A stretch of DNA of 64,000 nt from Stenopsyche tienmushanensis (GCA_008973525.1 WACJ01000336.1:186001-250000); one strand, 5' to 3'; shown: positions 12,901 through 24,239, counted from the stretch's first letter. Made by a program: numbers and translations. Notes: generated by a model from the sequence alone, not told the origin.

Positions 12901-15900
12901 CATGTATAATGACAGTATAAAAGAACAACTAAGTAGAAATCATAATACAATGCAAAATTCATATTTGCCAAAACGGGTGACGTTAATCATCGAAATACAA
13001 TATCAAAATCAAGATTTAATTATTCCTTTTTTTTAAATTGAAACTCAAATAAGTGTACTATGATATATACGTCTAACAAACATATGCAAAAAAAAGCATA
13101 CACTCTTATTATATGATCCACTAATACATATTTTTATACAATAACATTATTAACACACCTTCTAATGCTATCAATGTTTCTATAATTGATACTAACACAA
13201 TAATTATTGCAGGTTTGGAAAACGAGTATTGAAAAATGGTATAGTTCAATTCAAAGAAATATACACCGATTTTAATGCAATATTTCACTTCACAGGTGAA
13301 TTAAAAAAGTATAATAGTTTTGATTACACAAACTTGAAATTTATCAGAAAAATAAATTTCACGTGTGAAAAGGGTATGTAATTCTTATTTTAAATAATGT
13401 AATTGAAATTTTAAACAGAAATCACAGCATATTTGCACGTATCGGTTGTTATCAGATCAATAGTTAATAGAATAAGTTAATTCTTGAACTCGTGTTATTA
13501 CATATTGGATTCTAATAAAGATTTTGAAAATATCTTCATTGTGAGACAAAAAATGTGAGAAAATGACATATTAATATTTTCAATCGATCGTTTCAGTCCA
13601 GGGTTAACCCGATTTACTGCATCTACAAGGTTTTGAGATGATCAATGCAGTCGTTCAAGAATACATGTGAATGTCTAAATTTGTAAAAATAATTAAAACA
13701 TGATATACAAAAATATATATAAATTCACGATACATTCACTTATAAATCCTTTTACTTAATCAAATAATCTTATCCAAATTTAATTTATATGTGGAAGAAA
13801 AAGAGACACCATCAAATAAAGAACATATGAATCATTTTCTATTCCAGAAAAATTCAGCAAATAACTTCTTTTATAATTTAAAAAAATCTTTGCCGAAATT
13901 CATAGGTCAACGTCATATAATTCATTTATAGCAAATAACTAGTCCAAATACCTCATATTTTCCTCCCTCTTCTCGGTGTACTTAACTCTTTTTTTGAATT
14001 AAAAACCATCCAAATATCACATATTGGAAGCGAAGTAAAAGAAATAAACAAATATATGGCTAAATACACGTATTTGAAAACAAATAAACGAACACCTCTT
14101 ATCACAATAAACATTACATTCCAAAATATAAATGTAATTATTAAAAATTATCCTTGATTCGCAATAATTCAAAATGTTCTATCATGATTTCATAGTCCCT
14201 TTGTGAGATTTGCACGGGCTCTGGCCACATCCGTGGATCAAATCGAGACTAAGCATTCGTATTCAAAATTTCAACGAGAAATTAAACCCACCTTTGAGAC
14301 TTCGACTTCTCGAATGCAACATAAGATACATGGTGCCGCACCCTGCCCCGGCGCTTATGCTTTAAAATCGATGACCTTTGTGGGTCCGTTCACTATCGAT
14401 TCGTAGAAGAGGTCGACATAGGAAGGAGACAGGGCAAAGAAAATACGAATTCTTGCTCCAGGTGTTTATTCATACGGCAAGATAAAGACCAGTTACAAGA
14501 TCAGAGAAATCGGCAGGAAAAATATTTTTTCCTGCGTCCAAGTTGATCTATCGGATTCTTAGAAAGACTTTGATTACACACCCAGAACTGACTTATGACT
14601 TAAACTATAACTGACTAAGTAAACTTAACTAAAAATTAAAAACTGACCTACTTGGACTATGCACACATTTTTTATGGCCAACCTATCTTAATATTTTCCT
14701 GATTATTCTTTACGCTTCACATTAGTTTAGATATCGCTCTTTTCATCTTCATTAATGTTATTTCCAGCCTGGCACATTGCTCGTGCTTGGATAAAGTAGT
14801 TTTGTTTTGTGACCAGGTGGTTGTTTTAATATTTAAGCCATAAGCATCACTATTTTCGCTCGAAGGATTTTTTTATATTCAGTATTTGTTTTATTATTAT
14901 GAATATCATTTTAGATGGCGATGAATACAAGGAAGAAAATTGCACTGAATCATTGTGTTGCAAATATGATTATCGAAATGGTGCTCACTGGGTAAAGAAA
15001 GAGCTTTCAGCCTATTCTACATCTCCATCTCCGCCTACATCTCCGCCTACACCTCCGCCTACATCTCTGCCTACATCTCCGCCTACATCTCCGCCTAAAT
15101 ATCTGCCTTCATCTCCGCCTAGATCTCCGCCTAAATTTCCGCCTAAATCTCCGCCTAAATCTCCGCCTACATCTCCGCCTACATCTCCGCCCACACCTCC
15201 GCCTACATCTCCGCCTAAATCTCCGCCTACTCCGTCTATTCTTTATACTACAACCCAGCAATATATTTATACAACTACGCATAATGAGGTAGCTATTAAT
15301 TTTGTTCTACTCTAAATATTTTTTTCATAGGGTTGTCACCGTGAATCCATATAGTTTTTTTTATTTGATTTCAGGTTCTAAACAATAAAACGAATAATCG
15401 ACAATTACTTGTTTACACATACGACAAAGCAAAATATGAAGAATGTGCTGTTTTAGAAAATGTTTCTTTAGTCAACGGTGAGTCAATGTTTATATTAAAT
15501 TTAATAATCTGGTATTTTTAATAACAAATCGGAAAAATGAATAATACTTTCTTTAAAAAATCCAAATATATTATTTTAAGCGTATAAATTAATATAATAA
15601 TAATAACTTTGGACAAAAACGAACGAGGCAAATGGCAAACTTCGAGCAAAGTTTTTGGAGAACACCTTTCTGTCAGAATTTCAATTGCTACATATCATTA
15701 TTCGATATATGATGATGATATGAAGAAATTACAGTACGTTTATAATTTATTTAAGAGCGAAATCTACACAAATATCACCCCAAAGAAAGCACCAGATGAC
15801 GTAATTATTAAGGGTATTCTAACAGACGTTCTATTCTTTAACTTTACTAAAAAAATCTACTCGAAATTATTCTAGAACGATTCACAGCCTTTTGACAAGG

Positions 15901-18307
15901 AATTGCATTGAAGACTTGCACACAAAATTAGCAGGTAAGGCGAAAATTTTCAACTGGAAACGACTATAAGGCAGGGGTTACTTTTGAAATAAATGCTTTC
16001 TACCTGATTTAGCAAGTTTCTTCGCAACTTCGACCCCAAAATAAATTGTAAAACATCGAAAAAATGTTGTATGAATAAAAAAGGAAATATTGCAACTATC
16101 ATGGCTAATAATATTTATTCGGTGTGTGAAAAAATCGAACGCGTTGTATTCTGGGAATTCATCCCATTAAGATGAACACCACACAAGATGACCCAATTTA
16201 ATGACGAACTCCAAACTATATATATAGATTTTAAAATATCTTCATAAGCTGAAAATCATACCAAAGCTATTCGTTTGATCGTGGAACATAAATAAAAAAC
16301 GCGATTGTCCGTACAAAATTTATGAAAAAAATCAGGGTCTGGCCAAACCACTTTCATTGACTCTAAGTGTATAAATAAAAATATCCTTTTTTTCTTGAAT
16401 CTCAAGGACCCCGAACTTTTTTTAACTCTAAATTCTGTAAAATCTTTCAATGAACAAAGTCATAGAGATTTAGTAAGTTCAATATATAGCTACTATTTAA
16501 AAAAAAACTCGTCGCAAAAGCGAAATGGTCTGGCCAGGTCATCTTATTGGCAGAAGGGTTAAAAACTGAATAAACACTGATTCTTGTAAAATATCAATAT
16601 CAAAGATTTTCAAAAAACGGTAATATTTTTTACCGCAATCCAATAGATAATTATAGATGTCATTATGGAGGGATATTGCTTATAGAAAAAATATTCTCAT
16701 TTTATGAGATTTTTTCAAATAACATCTTGTGTTCTGATCTGTTGCTAGCAAATGTTTGCTTTTAGATGAGAAATATTTTTAAATTACGTGAAATGAAGTT
16801 AAACACTTTTGAAGTTCTCTTTTAAATGTTGTGTTTTTTTAAGCGTAAGGATCTTAATTTGAAAAATGTAGCTCAACTCGACCACATCTTTCCAATGTCT
16901 TTCTTTAAGCATTATTAAAATTCTATCTTTTCGTCTTAATTTTGAGTTATTCTATGTGCCATATTTGATAAATTTATTTCAAATGTCCTTTTTATCATCC
17001 CTTTAGATATTTTTGAATATAATAAATTTATTTGAATCGCTTTTTTTATTTCAGATAGCTTGTCAGAATTATCAATAGATACACAATACGATGTGATTAT
17101 CAATATGTCCTCAGTGAAACACCCAATCAATTTACCTCAACAAAATATCTCAGCTGACATATTGTGCCCGAAAGACGATAACCAGTTCCTCGGACAAATA
17201 ATTAAAAGATCTCCCATGATCTTAACAAAAACTGGATTCGTTGATATTCACTATAAAACAAACAAGAACAAAGTCAAAGTGGATGAAAAAGTTGAGTGCG
17301 TCTACTGGTCCGATGAAAAAAAAGATTGGTCTGATGATTCTTGTACACACTATAATCGTATACCAGGTTTTGAGTCCTGTCGTTGTCGAATATTCGGAAT
17401 AAACAAACTCCTGATAAAGAGCGCCATGACTGATAATGAAATTTATCACGATGGAATTTTGAAAGGCATATCATTTTTTGGTTGCATAATCTCTTTTATC
17501 AGTATATTTGGAATGTTTATAGCTTTTATGATTCATGAAAAGTGGAAGGATAATTTTAAAAATATCGTGATTTTAAACCTAACGATTGCTGTCGCGATCT
17601 CGTTGACACTTTTCTTAGTTAACATTTTTTGCGTCAAAACCGCTACTAGACAATTTCAAGAAGTAAACGCCATCCTCTTCATATATTCCGTTCTGACAAT
17701 TCAAATTTGGACGATGCTCTCAACATGTATATCTTTCAATGGCTATATTGTAAGAAAACTAGCTACTGACAAATTTAGCTTGCCGATAACTATGACGCTC
17801 GGCTGGATATTACCCATGATACCAATAATCATACTAAACTTTTTAAGCAGCAGTAAGTTTTCGAGAAATGATGAAATATTTTCAATCTGGAGCTTTTATT
17901 TACCATCTGGAGTAGAATTTTGCACACTGATTGTGTTGCCCATCACTATAATATTTCTAGTTTTCTTGTTTTTATCCGCAACGACATTCTATTTGATGTG
18001 CTACAAACTGGACCCCGAAGAAGTCAGAGAATCGGAACGATTGTATCGTGCAAAATTGCAGACTCTCTGGGGATTACTTTACATGCATATGTGGATAATG
18101 AAATTTTATTTACAATCATACATAACAACTTACATTTTCGCTGTAATATACACAGTAAAAGGATTGGCAGTGTTTTTAATTCACATATTGGGCGACGCTG
18201 ATGTAAGAGCAAGTTTTTCAAAGTATTTCAACAGAAATGCAAATACGCCAAATCGAACTTTTCCAAATACAAGAAAAATATATGGTATAGAGGACACCCA
18301 AATATAG
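9472..18307 (+). CDS. Adhesion-GPCR-like receptor, unit A (eight-exon model)
   Basis: Predicted cell-surface receptor of the adhesion GPCR class. Proposed exons: 9472-9927, 10601-10728, 10855-10946, 11033-11356, 13213-13373, 14915-15288, 15375-15477 and 17055-18307. All junctions have AG acceptors, GT donors and matching phases; several donors read GTAATT. Domain order is signal peptide, fast-changing Cys-containing domain, short linker, Ig-like domain, linker, CC-containing segment with a Pro-rich stalk, GPS-like motif and 7TM domain. An alternative joins exon 1 (donor at 9917, phase 0) directly to exon 3. The start is uncertain: the ATG usable in unit B (25418) is ATA here, so the real start may be in an unseen upstream exon or at 9426 without splicing. 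Whether A is functional is therefore less certain than B. The ligand is unknown; the 7TM match and exon phases are solid, the 5' end is not. Confidence 0.75.
10205..10600 (+). other. Segment private to unit A, between exons 1 and 2
   Basis: After a shared run ending near 10205, unit A carries about 390 bases that unit B replaces with about 45 bases (26127-26171) encoding a hydrophobic, signal-like run. Two overlapping frames are open: 10181-10582 (hydrophobic, about 133 codons) and 10246-10461 (polar and acidic, 71 codons). I recognise neither. It could be an insertion in A, a deletion in B or an extra exon. Confidence 0.5.
10855..11356 (+). CDS. Unit A exons 3-4: Ig-like domain
   Basis: Exon 3 (10855-10946, phase 0 in, two bases out) encodes DQVSLWTWKKMSACNFEVNH. 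Exon 4 (11033-11356) completes codon CA|A and encodes ENIKCFTSANTFYPES followed by GEFKFTPKNDGFYWCHVF. The pair C...(D)GFYWC with flanking strands is the usual Ig B-strand to F-strand arrangement, and Ig domains are common in adhesion-GPCR ectodomains. Two N-glycosylation sites (NNT, NNT) follow. The frame runs to a TAA just past the donor at 11357, so splicing is required to continue. Confidence 0.7.
11357..13212 (+). other. Intron 4 of unit A gene, about 1.86 kb
   Basis: AT-rich sequence with no supported coding content. The matching intron in unit B (26919-28355) is about 420 bp shorter, mostly because the part of A at about 11.75-12.16 kb is missing there. The remainder aligns well by eye. 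Confidence 0.6.
13213..13373 (+). CDS. Unit A exon 5: ectodomain linker
   Basis: The acceptor TTATTGCAG and donor G|GTATGT bound a 161-base exon whose phases fit exon 4 (AT|G) and exon 6 (G|AT). The peptide includes FKEIYTDFNAIFHFTGELKK and ends NFTCEK. Unit B has the same exon at 28356-28516 with the same length and several replacements near its start (FGKRVLKN against FVREILKD). No named domain is recognised; it probably belongs to the membrane-proximal ectodomain. Confidence 0.65.
14915..15288 (+). CDS. Unit A exon 6: CC-containing segment and Pro-rich stalk
   Basis: The exon starts DGDEYKEENCTESLCCKYDY and runs into HWVKKELSAYSTS, then about 65 residues of SPPT/SPPK-type repeat, then TTTQQYIYTTTHNE before a GAG|GTAGCT donor. 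Phases fit both neighbours. The Ser/Thr/Pro stretch looks like an extended, probably O-glycosylated stalk. The unit B exon is 174 bases (58 codons) shorter, so the reading frame is kept despite the length change. Confidence 0.75.
15027..15232 (+). repeat. 12-bp coding minisatellite (TCTCCGCCTACA-type)
   Basis: About 17 imperfect 12-base units encode Ser-Pro-Pro-Thr/Lys. Variant units (CTGCCT, AAATAT, AGATCT, CACCT) are interspersed. The local base composition is far from the AT-rich background. Unit B has only a short remnant of Ser/Thr-rich coding at 29839-29885. Confidence 0.9.
15375..15477 (+). CDS. Unit A exon 7: membrane-proximal ectodomain
   Basis: Between TTTCAG and ACG|GTGAGT, this 103-base exon encodes VLNNKTNNRQLLVYTYDKAK and then EECAVLENVSLVN. 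Its phase-1 end joins the 7TM exon as G|AT (Asp). The unit B version (30033-30144) is nine bases longer (three extra residues, INL) and keeps the frame. It probably forms part of a small GAIN-like region; a full GAIN domain is not evident by eye. Confidence 0.7.
15600..15940 (+). other. Intronic open frame in unit A, unrecognised
   Basis: An open frame (15609-15875) encodes NLFKSEIYTNITPKKAPDD and similar, and another frame ends at a good donor-like CAG|GTAAGG (15935). Neither fits the phases of exons 7 and 8, and most of the stretch (from about 15.71 kb) is deleted in unit B. I treat it as remnant DNA, not as an exon. Confidence 0.4.
17055..18307 (+). CDS. Unit A exon 8: GPS-like motif and seven-transmembrane domain
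   Basis: The terminal coding exon begins after TTTATTTCAG and reads (D)SLSELSIDTQYD; there is no Met at its start, as expected of an internal exon. Counting from the TTG at 17060, a GPS-like motif has Cys 80, Trp 83, Trp 90, Cys 95, Cys 107 and Cys 109 (ECVYWSDEKKDW, then SCRCRIFGINKLL). Seven hydrophobic segments follow at about 133-157, 166-190, 203-226, 240-262, 282-313, 332-350 and 353-377, then a short cytoplasmic tail ending GIEDTQI. The layout and the C-x-x-W...CxC pattern match adhesion-type GPCRs. The residues after CRC are RIF, not the usual HLT or HLS, so self-cleavage is doubtful. It differs from unit B at 7 of 415 residues. Confidence 0.9.
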
Positions 18308-18318
18308 TTTTATATGCA

Positions 18319-18640
18319 CAGTGGCGGATTTAGCATTTGAGAGGCCCTTGGTGCAATTTCAGTTTGAAGACCCCTGGACTCATATGGTTTTTCTGCCTGA
18401 CAAAAATTCTGACATTCGGTCTTCGATATGCGCGATTTTCTATTACGATTTCACCATTACGCTAAACCACGAATTTCAATTACAATTTATACATGCCGTG
18501 TTAAAATAAAACCGCGTGTTTCATAGGATGAGCATATTCTTTAAACAACTTCTTAAATCCCTTGTATTACACGATGGGCCAAAAACTTTCATTTGAGATC
18601 CGAAGCGTGCTTTTTGCACTTATATGCAAATCTACCACTG
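18319..18640. mobile_element. hAT-type MITE just after the unit A stop codon
   Basis: The ends CAGTGGCGGATTTAGCATTT and (reverse complement of the right end) CAGTGGTAGATTTGCATATA are classic hAT-style termini. The flanks share TATAT but not a clean 8-bp repeat. The same insertion lies at the same place in unit B (33268-33556), so it predates the duplication. It may supply part of the 3' UTR; an AATAAA lies downstream near 18682. Confidence 0.7.
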
Positions 18641-19420
18641 TATATATAGCTAAATTACTCGATTTAGTGTTAATATATTAGAATAAAAGTTAAACTCCAT
18701 TAACGAACCTCTTCAATTTTGAATTTTTAAAGTGAAACTTCTATAGGCACGGTAAAATAAATTGGGTTGAACGTCAATTAAAGTCTCCAATCGACACTTG
18801 GTCAAAAAGAGAGTCAAAATCGTTTGTCGTTCTTCGTCTCCGTTGAATACATCATAGACATGCTACGCGTATGCGCTGTGCAACTATACGCAGTGTAAAA
18901 TAACCACTAGACCAGTATTGCGCCTATTTTATTATAAATTACACAACACTCTTCTAATAGACTTCCGCATTTTACTTTATATTAATCCAATATATTAATT
19001 CCTAAGAAGCAATTTCCAAATTTGAAACAATTTTGAAAATATTTTATCATCTTTCATGTAATAAAAAATATATAAAGATTCTCCAACGTATTGACGATTT
19101 AAAAAGAACGAGTTACAGGGAAAAAAAGTGGATAAATTCGAAGAATCACCAAAAAAATTAATTAGAGACATGTGTATTTTAGTCTAATTCTAATTATTGA
19201 TTTAAAAAATTTGAAAACTTAGACTCAGACACCGATAGATCTTCGAACTTACGCCGTCTTATTCGAATTTTATAATAAAAAGAAGTAATAAACTATACAA
19301 ACATACCAGGATTGGGTTATAAGAAAAAATCATTGCAATTATTGAACAATATCAAGAGTCACCAATGTGTATAATATATATATATTATTGAGTTTTTTTA
19401 GATTTACGCGAGTCATATTT

Positions 19421-19582
19421 AAGATATTAATTCAGAAAAACCGAGTATTCGATCACGTTTTAAGTATTTTTTTTTTATTCCAGTTATTCCTTGACAATGG
19501 ATCCGATGAGTGGTCCTAAATATTGGAATAAATAATAACTTAAAACGCGATCGAATACCCGGTTTTTCTGAATTAATATCTT
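19421..19582. repeat. Fold-back MITE-like inverted repeat (unit A)
   Basis: The arms AAGATATTAATTCAGAAAAA... and ...TTTTTCTGAATTAATATCTT form an inverted repeat of about 44 bases or more, with the core ACCGGGTATTCGATCGCG in the arms. A second copy sits at 34502-34663 in unit B. A related arm-like sequence occurs at about 57.03 kb. Confidence 0.75.
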
Positions 19583-19889
19583 ATATATAATGCATGTAAT
19601 TTTATACTTAGATATAGTTAAACCTATTAATTAAAAATAAAATCATTTTACATACCACATATCTTTTATGTTTATTGTTTTCAATTATTTTTTGTATGTA
19701 ATTCGACTTACGTCCAAAGTAGCGGAACGAAACTCGTCATAAGTAGAGAATTGACTGTAGATAGAATGCATTTTTTACAATTTCCTATGATTATAATATC
19801 GATCTACCTATTTTAGATTTAAATCTAAGCTATTTGAGCTAAAATCCCGAGAGTTAAACAACGGGAACGCATTTCAATGCGACATGGTG

Positions 19890-20175
19890 TGGTTAAATTT
19901 ATTAAATGAAATTGTGATCATCCTATTGCCTAAACCGGGCAAAGACGCCAGTACTCCATAAATTAACACCTAATTTGCTTACTTTCTATACTGAGTAAAG
20001 TACTCGAAAAGCATATAAAAGTTCAAATATTTTTAATGACGAGCTTTTGAAAGAATTATTTTACAGGCCTACAATTGACTTGACCGGTCAAACAAGTTAC
20101 AAGACACTTCAACATGAGAAAAGTACCGGTATGATATTCCTCGATATTGAAAAGCCTTTTAATTCCAAAAAAATG
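19890..20175 (+). mobile_element. Jockey-like LINE reverse-transcriptase fragment (unit A)
   Basis: The translation shows IVIILLPKPGKDAS, then in a shifted frame CLLSILSKVLEKHI, then STGMIFLDIEKPFNS. These match the order KPGKD, (YRPI)SLLS.LSKVLEK and TGMVFLDIEKAFD seen in Jockey-type reverse transcriptases. Frameshifts and stops show it is dead, and no 5' or 3' end is visible. Confidence 0.7.
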
Positions 20176-20225
20176 ATTTCAACTTATTTAATAGAAATTA
20201 TTAAATTGTAATATATCTTCACTAG

Positions 20226-20880
20226 TGTGGCTGGTTTTGAAAACCCGATTTTAAGGCAAAAATTGTGACCTTCAAAAACCGTTTTTTTTATCCGGAAAAT
20301 CCAGGTTTTAAATTAAATTCAATGAAAAAATTAAATTTTCATTGTCTAAGAATTTTGGACGAAAAATATTGAATTGTTCACTTAACAGTGTTTAAAATGC
20401 ATTCACTCTACGAAAGGATGTTTTCATTATCGGGAAATATTGTCACAAAAATTAGATCGTCATTAAAAAAACAAATCAGTTAATGTATTATGTTTCCTAA
20501 AAAGTATTTCCTAAATCAAGCAGAATAAACTAAAATTGATACTTCATTTTATTGTTTCAATAACTTATCCAAACGATGACTAAAAATAAAAAAAAAACAT
20601 TTTGATTGCTTTTTTTTTGCAATAATAACTATATATTTTTTATGATTATTGATTATTCTGATAATTTTAAATTTGACTTAAAAATGTTTGATTGCATGCC
20701 GATGATTGTATTTTTTTAATTTTTGTAATTATTATATTAAATGTAATAGTGTTTAAATGTAAATCGACATTGTTGATTTCATGTATTTAACTTGTAAAAT
20801 TGTAAAAAAATCGAATAAATTTAATATATCCGTTATTTTAATTTTATATATTTCTTAAAACCGAAACCCGGTAGAAACGG
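20226..20880 (+). mobile_element. hAT-like element remnant with C-terminal dimerisation coding
   Basis: It starts with the AACCGG-type end (GGTTTTGAAAACCCGATTTT). At about 20.41-20.53 kb the plus strand encodes RMFSLSGNIVTKIRSSLKKQ, the conserved hAT C-terminal dimerisation motif (ER.FS.aGNivt..Rs.L), then a stop. It ends near AAACCGAAACCCGGTAGAAA and joins abruptly to the sequence at 20881, which in unit C lies in the opposite orientation relative to this end. This is a rearranged, inactive element. Confidence 0.65.
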
Positions 20881-21835
20881 ATATATAAAAATTATTCAAA
20901 TTTTAATCAATATTAAAAGCATCAATTTAAATTTAAACATTATTACAAATCTATATAAGAATGACAACAACAACAAAAATAAAATTAATAGCACACATAA
21001 TCAAAAAAATTTAAGCTTAATTTGAAATTATCAAAAACAAGTAGCAATCAATGTTCCCAACTAAATTTCGCATTTTCGCAAGAAATTCATAAAACTCTAC
21101 TACATTCGTAAAATTGATATAATTCTTAAATTAGCTAAAAGAATGCAACGAAATTTCAATGGTATCACAACAAAAGAGTTTTTTGCATCGATGTATTTAA
21201 ACAAAACAGTGCATTTCAATCTGTGATGCGTGTATCAGCGTGATAAAATAAAGAAACGCTATTATTTTTGACTTGAATTGAATGAACAGACGTTGATTAA
21301 ATAGCTCATAAACACACCAACAAACAGATGTAGATAGTTTAAAAAAAAAAACATAAACTGCAAGATAATAAAAAGGCGTTTTGCTATTTCGACAGAATAT
21401 TGGTGCATAATAGATTGAAAGATATGGATACAAAATAAGGCCATCCGCCGTAATCCAAAACAGATGTTAGTTTTAAACCTTCATAAATTGTAAGATAATG
21501 AAGACATCGTAAAGCTAATAGCTTATCAGCTTATAAAGAAAGGGCAAATAATATTTGCAATTTATCTTTTTCTAAGAAAAAACCAGGACATAAAAAAACA
21601 CAAAAACCCTAACATATAAACGATGCGATGACTTTGTGATATTAAGAAATACCTAAAGACATATAAATGTTATTTTGGCTGAAATTTAGCTTGGGACACT
21701 GCAACAAATATTAAAAAATGACGTGTGGAAACGATAATTTTTACATATATAATACTATTCAAACCTGGGTTTTCAGGATCAAAAAAACTGGTTTTCAAGT
21801 TTCACAATTTTTGTCTAAAAACCGGGTTTCTCCAT
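20881..21835. mobile_element. Second copy of the hAT-like element interior (unit B side)
   Basis: The stretch repeats 5108-5880 plus 6370-6530 of the first element with small indels. It lacks the SINE and inverted flank found at 5883-6358, so it preserves the empty site. It ends within AACCGG-type repeats at about 21.83 kb. Confidence 0.7.
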
Positions 21836-21893
21836 TTCTGCACTAGAACATATGAACTTTCTTCAACGGATGCTCTAGCTTAACCTTTTGAGT

Positions 21894-22435
21894 AGTAAGT
21901 AAATTTAAAATCGATGATATCGTTGATGTCATAATCGCTTTACGCCGATTACTTTCTGTCAGCTCCTAATCAGCGTAAGACAATCTTCAATTCGAGGCAG
22001 AGTCAATTGTAAATGAACACTTGATAGTGAATACAAGACCACGTCATTTCTTTACATAAACAATGCACAAAAAATCGATTCATTTGCTCCTCCTTTAGAA
22101 GGAAATGATAATTGAACAAAGACTCATTCAACACGCAGAGAAGAACGGCAAGCAGTTAAATAAACAAACACTCTCGATAACACACAATATTCGGTCGTTT
22201 CTTTGCGTAAACAAATAACACACTTGAAATCGAAATCATTATAAGTCGATAAATTTGGGCTTAATGATCTATACAATCATGTGATGCATGTGAGGAAGCT
22301 CTCCGTCTCAGTCTCCCGACCTACGCTAAGTTCTTTCTGTCTCTGTCTGTCTCCTAGCTTCAATATGCAAGAGTGCTCTATATGGGACATGAGAGTTTGT
22401 TCGGACATACATGTATGTCCATACTACTCAAAGGG
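21894..22435. mobile_element. MITE private to unit B, CCTTTTGAGTAGTA ends
   Basis: The termini CCTTTTGAGTAGTA and TACTACTCAAAGGG are inverted; TTAA precedes the left end, which suggests a piggyBac-like family, but the right flank is TCAT. Unit A (about 6.70 kb) lacks the insertion. Related copies are at 36832-37318 and 62640-62945. Internally it holds a TCTG/TCTC-rich stretch. Confidence 0.6.
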
Positions 22436-22549
22436 TCATCTTTCGGTAGACATTTAGCTCTGACCGCGATAATATTCAATACGATAATAGAAGATAGAAG
22501 CCACCAAAATTTCAACTAATTGAGCTTATTGCCAGTTGTTATGTAGCGA

Positions 22550-23035
22550 CCAAGTGTTGGTATAGTGGCTTAGATCCTGGACTCTTGTTACAAAGATTCG
22601 GGTTCAAATCCAGATTGTGGAATAAATTTTCACCGTACCAACAAATTTGGGAGATCGGAAATATTAATATTTCTGATCGATCGTCTCGATCCAGGTTTAC
22701 CCTGATTTCCTGGATTAGAAAAAGCAAATCCTGAAGGCGATTAATAAATTCGTACAGGGACGACCATGAGTGAGTAATTGAATTTGCAACAATAATTAAA
22801 TTATCATTTATAATATAATAATAATTTCGCTACTCACTCATAGATTCTCTCCTCTCCTATCTTTCCAAATAGCCCTATCCTTACTTTACCACGTGTGGAA
22901 GGCAACGGGAAACCACCACATTAAATCATTTCCCAAGTAAGATCTCCTATGGAGATCCCCTATATCCGACATCGGTTATGACACATCAAAGATTCATGCT
23001 TTGATGAACGTCATAAGGACTTAAAAAAAAAAAAA
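22550..23035 (+). mobile_element. tRNA-derived SINE, full-length, private to unit B
   Basis: The head contains pol III promoter-like boxes: a box A-like TAGTGGCTTAGATCCTGG and box B GGTTCAAATCC (22611-22621), spaced as in a tRNA. A body of about 400 bases containing GGCAACGGGAAACCACC follows, then an A tail at 23023-23035. The direct repeat ATGTAGCGA flanks it (22541-22549 and 23036-23044). Unit A at about 6.81 kb is the empty site. Confidence 0.9.
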
Positions 23036-23108
23036 ATGTAGCGAAATTCACAAGACAGTGCATAATGTTGAAAAAATATAGAAGTGAGTGATTTAATGAA
23101 TGTAAATA

Positions 23109-24222
23109 CAGTAAAACCTCGATTATCTGGACTAATTGGGGATGAAAGTAGTCCAGATAACCAAAATCCGGATAATCGAAAATAATGATAATTGACAGGG
23201 AAAGTATCAATATTATTTATTTATCTGGATTTATATACACGTACACATATAAAACATTATTTTTTATTAAAATAATTGAAGAATGATCGATTTTGGCTTT
23301 AAGATAGCTCTTCTTTTAGAAGCTACCAAATCACGAATACTCGAATAATATGTTTGAGTTATCCTGAATTATACTCTTCTTGGTTCTTAAACTATTTCAT
23401 GGCAACATCTAAAGACTGAAAAGCTTCGGGGTGTGTAGAACCAGCATCTCCCCCTCGCAAATCTCTTATTTGTCTTCTCGACCTTATTCTTCTGAGGCAG
23501 ATATTTCTTTAATTATTTCCTCATCATTCAAAATTTAGAATCCAGAATCGTTTACATCGCTATTTAACCACTCGGTTACGTCTTCTTCTTCGCATTCAGC
23601 ACATTTATAAATTTGTGCTATTGCTTCAGCAATGTCTCCTGTGTCAGGTTCTATCGCGTTACTGGAACTTACTAATGGTCTTTTCAAAATTTTGTTTCAT
23701 AATTTTTTCAACGTTGACGCATCCAAAGAATTCTAGCTATCTGCTGCGATGTAGCAACAATCTTTTAAATTTATTTTCTTGTGGAAGCTGATAGTCGTTT
23801 GTTTACTATTTAGGTCTGCTAACAATAATAGTATTAATGATATTTTTTCACTTTTGGTATAAACTGTTTTTATACCATCGTTTAAAAATTTAAAGGTGGA
23901 ATCTCCATTTAATTTTGTATTGAAAAATATTGATTTTTCACACAGTAATAAACCAGATATTGAGTGTCCAGTTGATCATCTTTGTATGAACCACATAAAA
24001 ATACACTCTTCAACGTCTGTATTTCCAAATTTTTTCATAAATTTTCGCTTTTAGATTCCATCTTCTGATATTAAACAATTAGTAAGCTTCGTAATACGCA
24101 GTCAATCACGTAAGTGAGCAAAAGTGGACACAATTATTCACGTGTAAATTATTTTTTTAAAATTTTATTTTTATTTTAAACAATCCGAATAAATAAAAAT
24201 ACGGATAATTGAGGTTTTACTG
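23109..24222 (-). mobile_element. Tigger/pogo-like remnant (unit B copy)
   Basis: Ortholog of 6883-8303, with ends CAGTAAAACCTCGATTATCT and GAGGTTTTACTG. It is shorter because it lacks the 295-bp SINE-like insertion of unit A. The transposase is dead in both copies. Confidence 0.8.
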
Positions 24223-24239
24223 AACTAATAATAGAGAGG

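Noticed and set aside
15012..15194. Gly/Asp-rich minus-strand frame opposite the Pro-rich repeat
   Set aside because: It is the antisense of the 12-bp coding minisatellite.
15876..15934. Possible extra receptor exon (TIHSLLTRNCIEDLHTKLAG) with AG and GTAAGG borders
   Set aside because: Its entry phase does not match exon 7, and it is deleted in unit B, whereas exons 7 and 8 join in phase without it.
22550..22621. A genuine tRNA gene
   Set aside because: The boxes are tRNA-like, but the sequence continues into a SINE body with A tail and target duplication, and the cloverleaf is degenerate.
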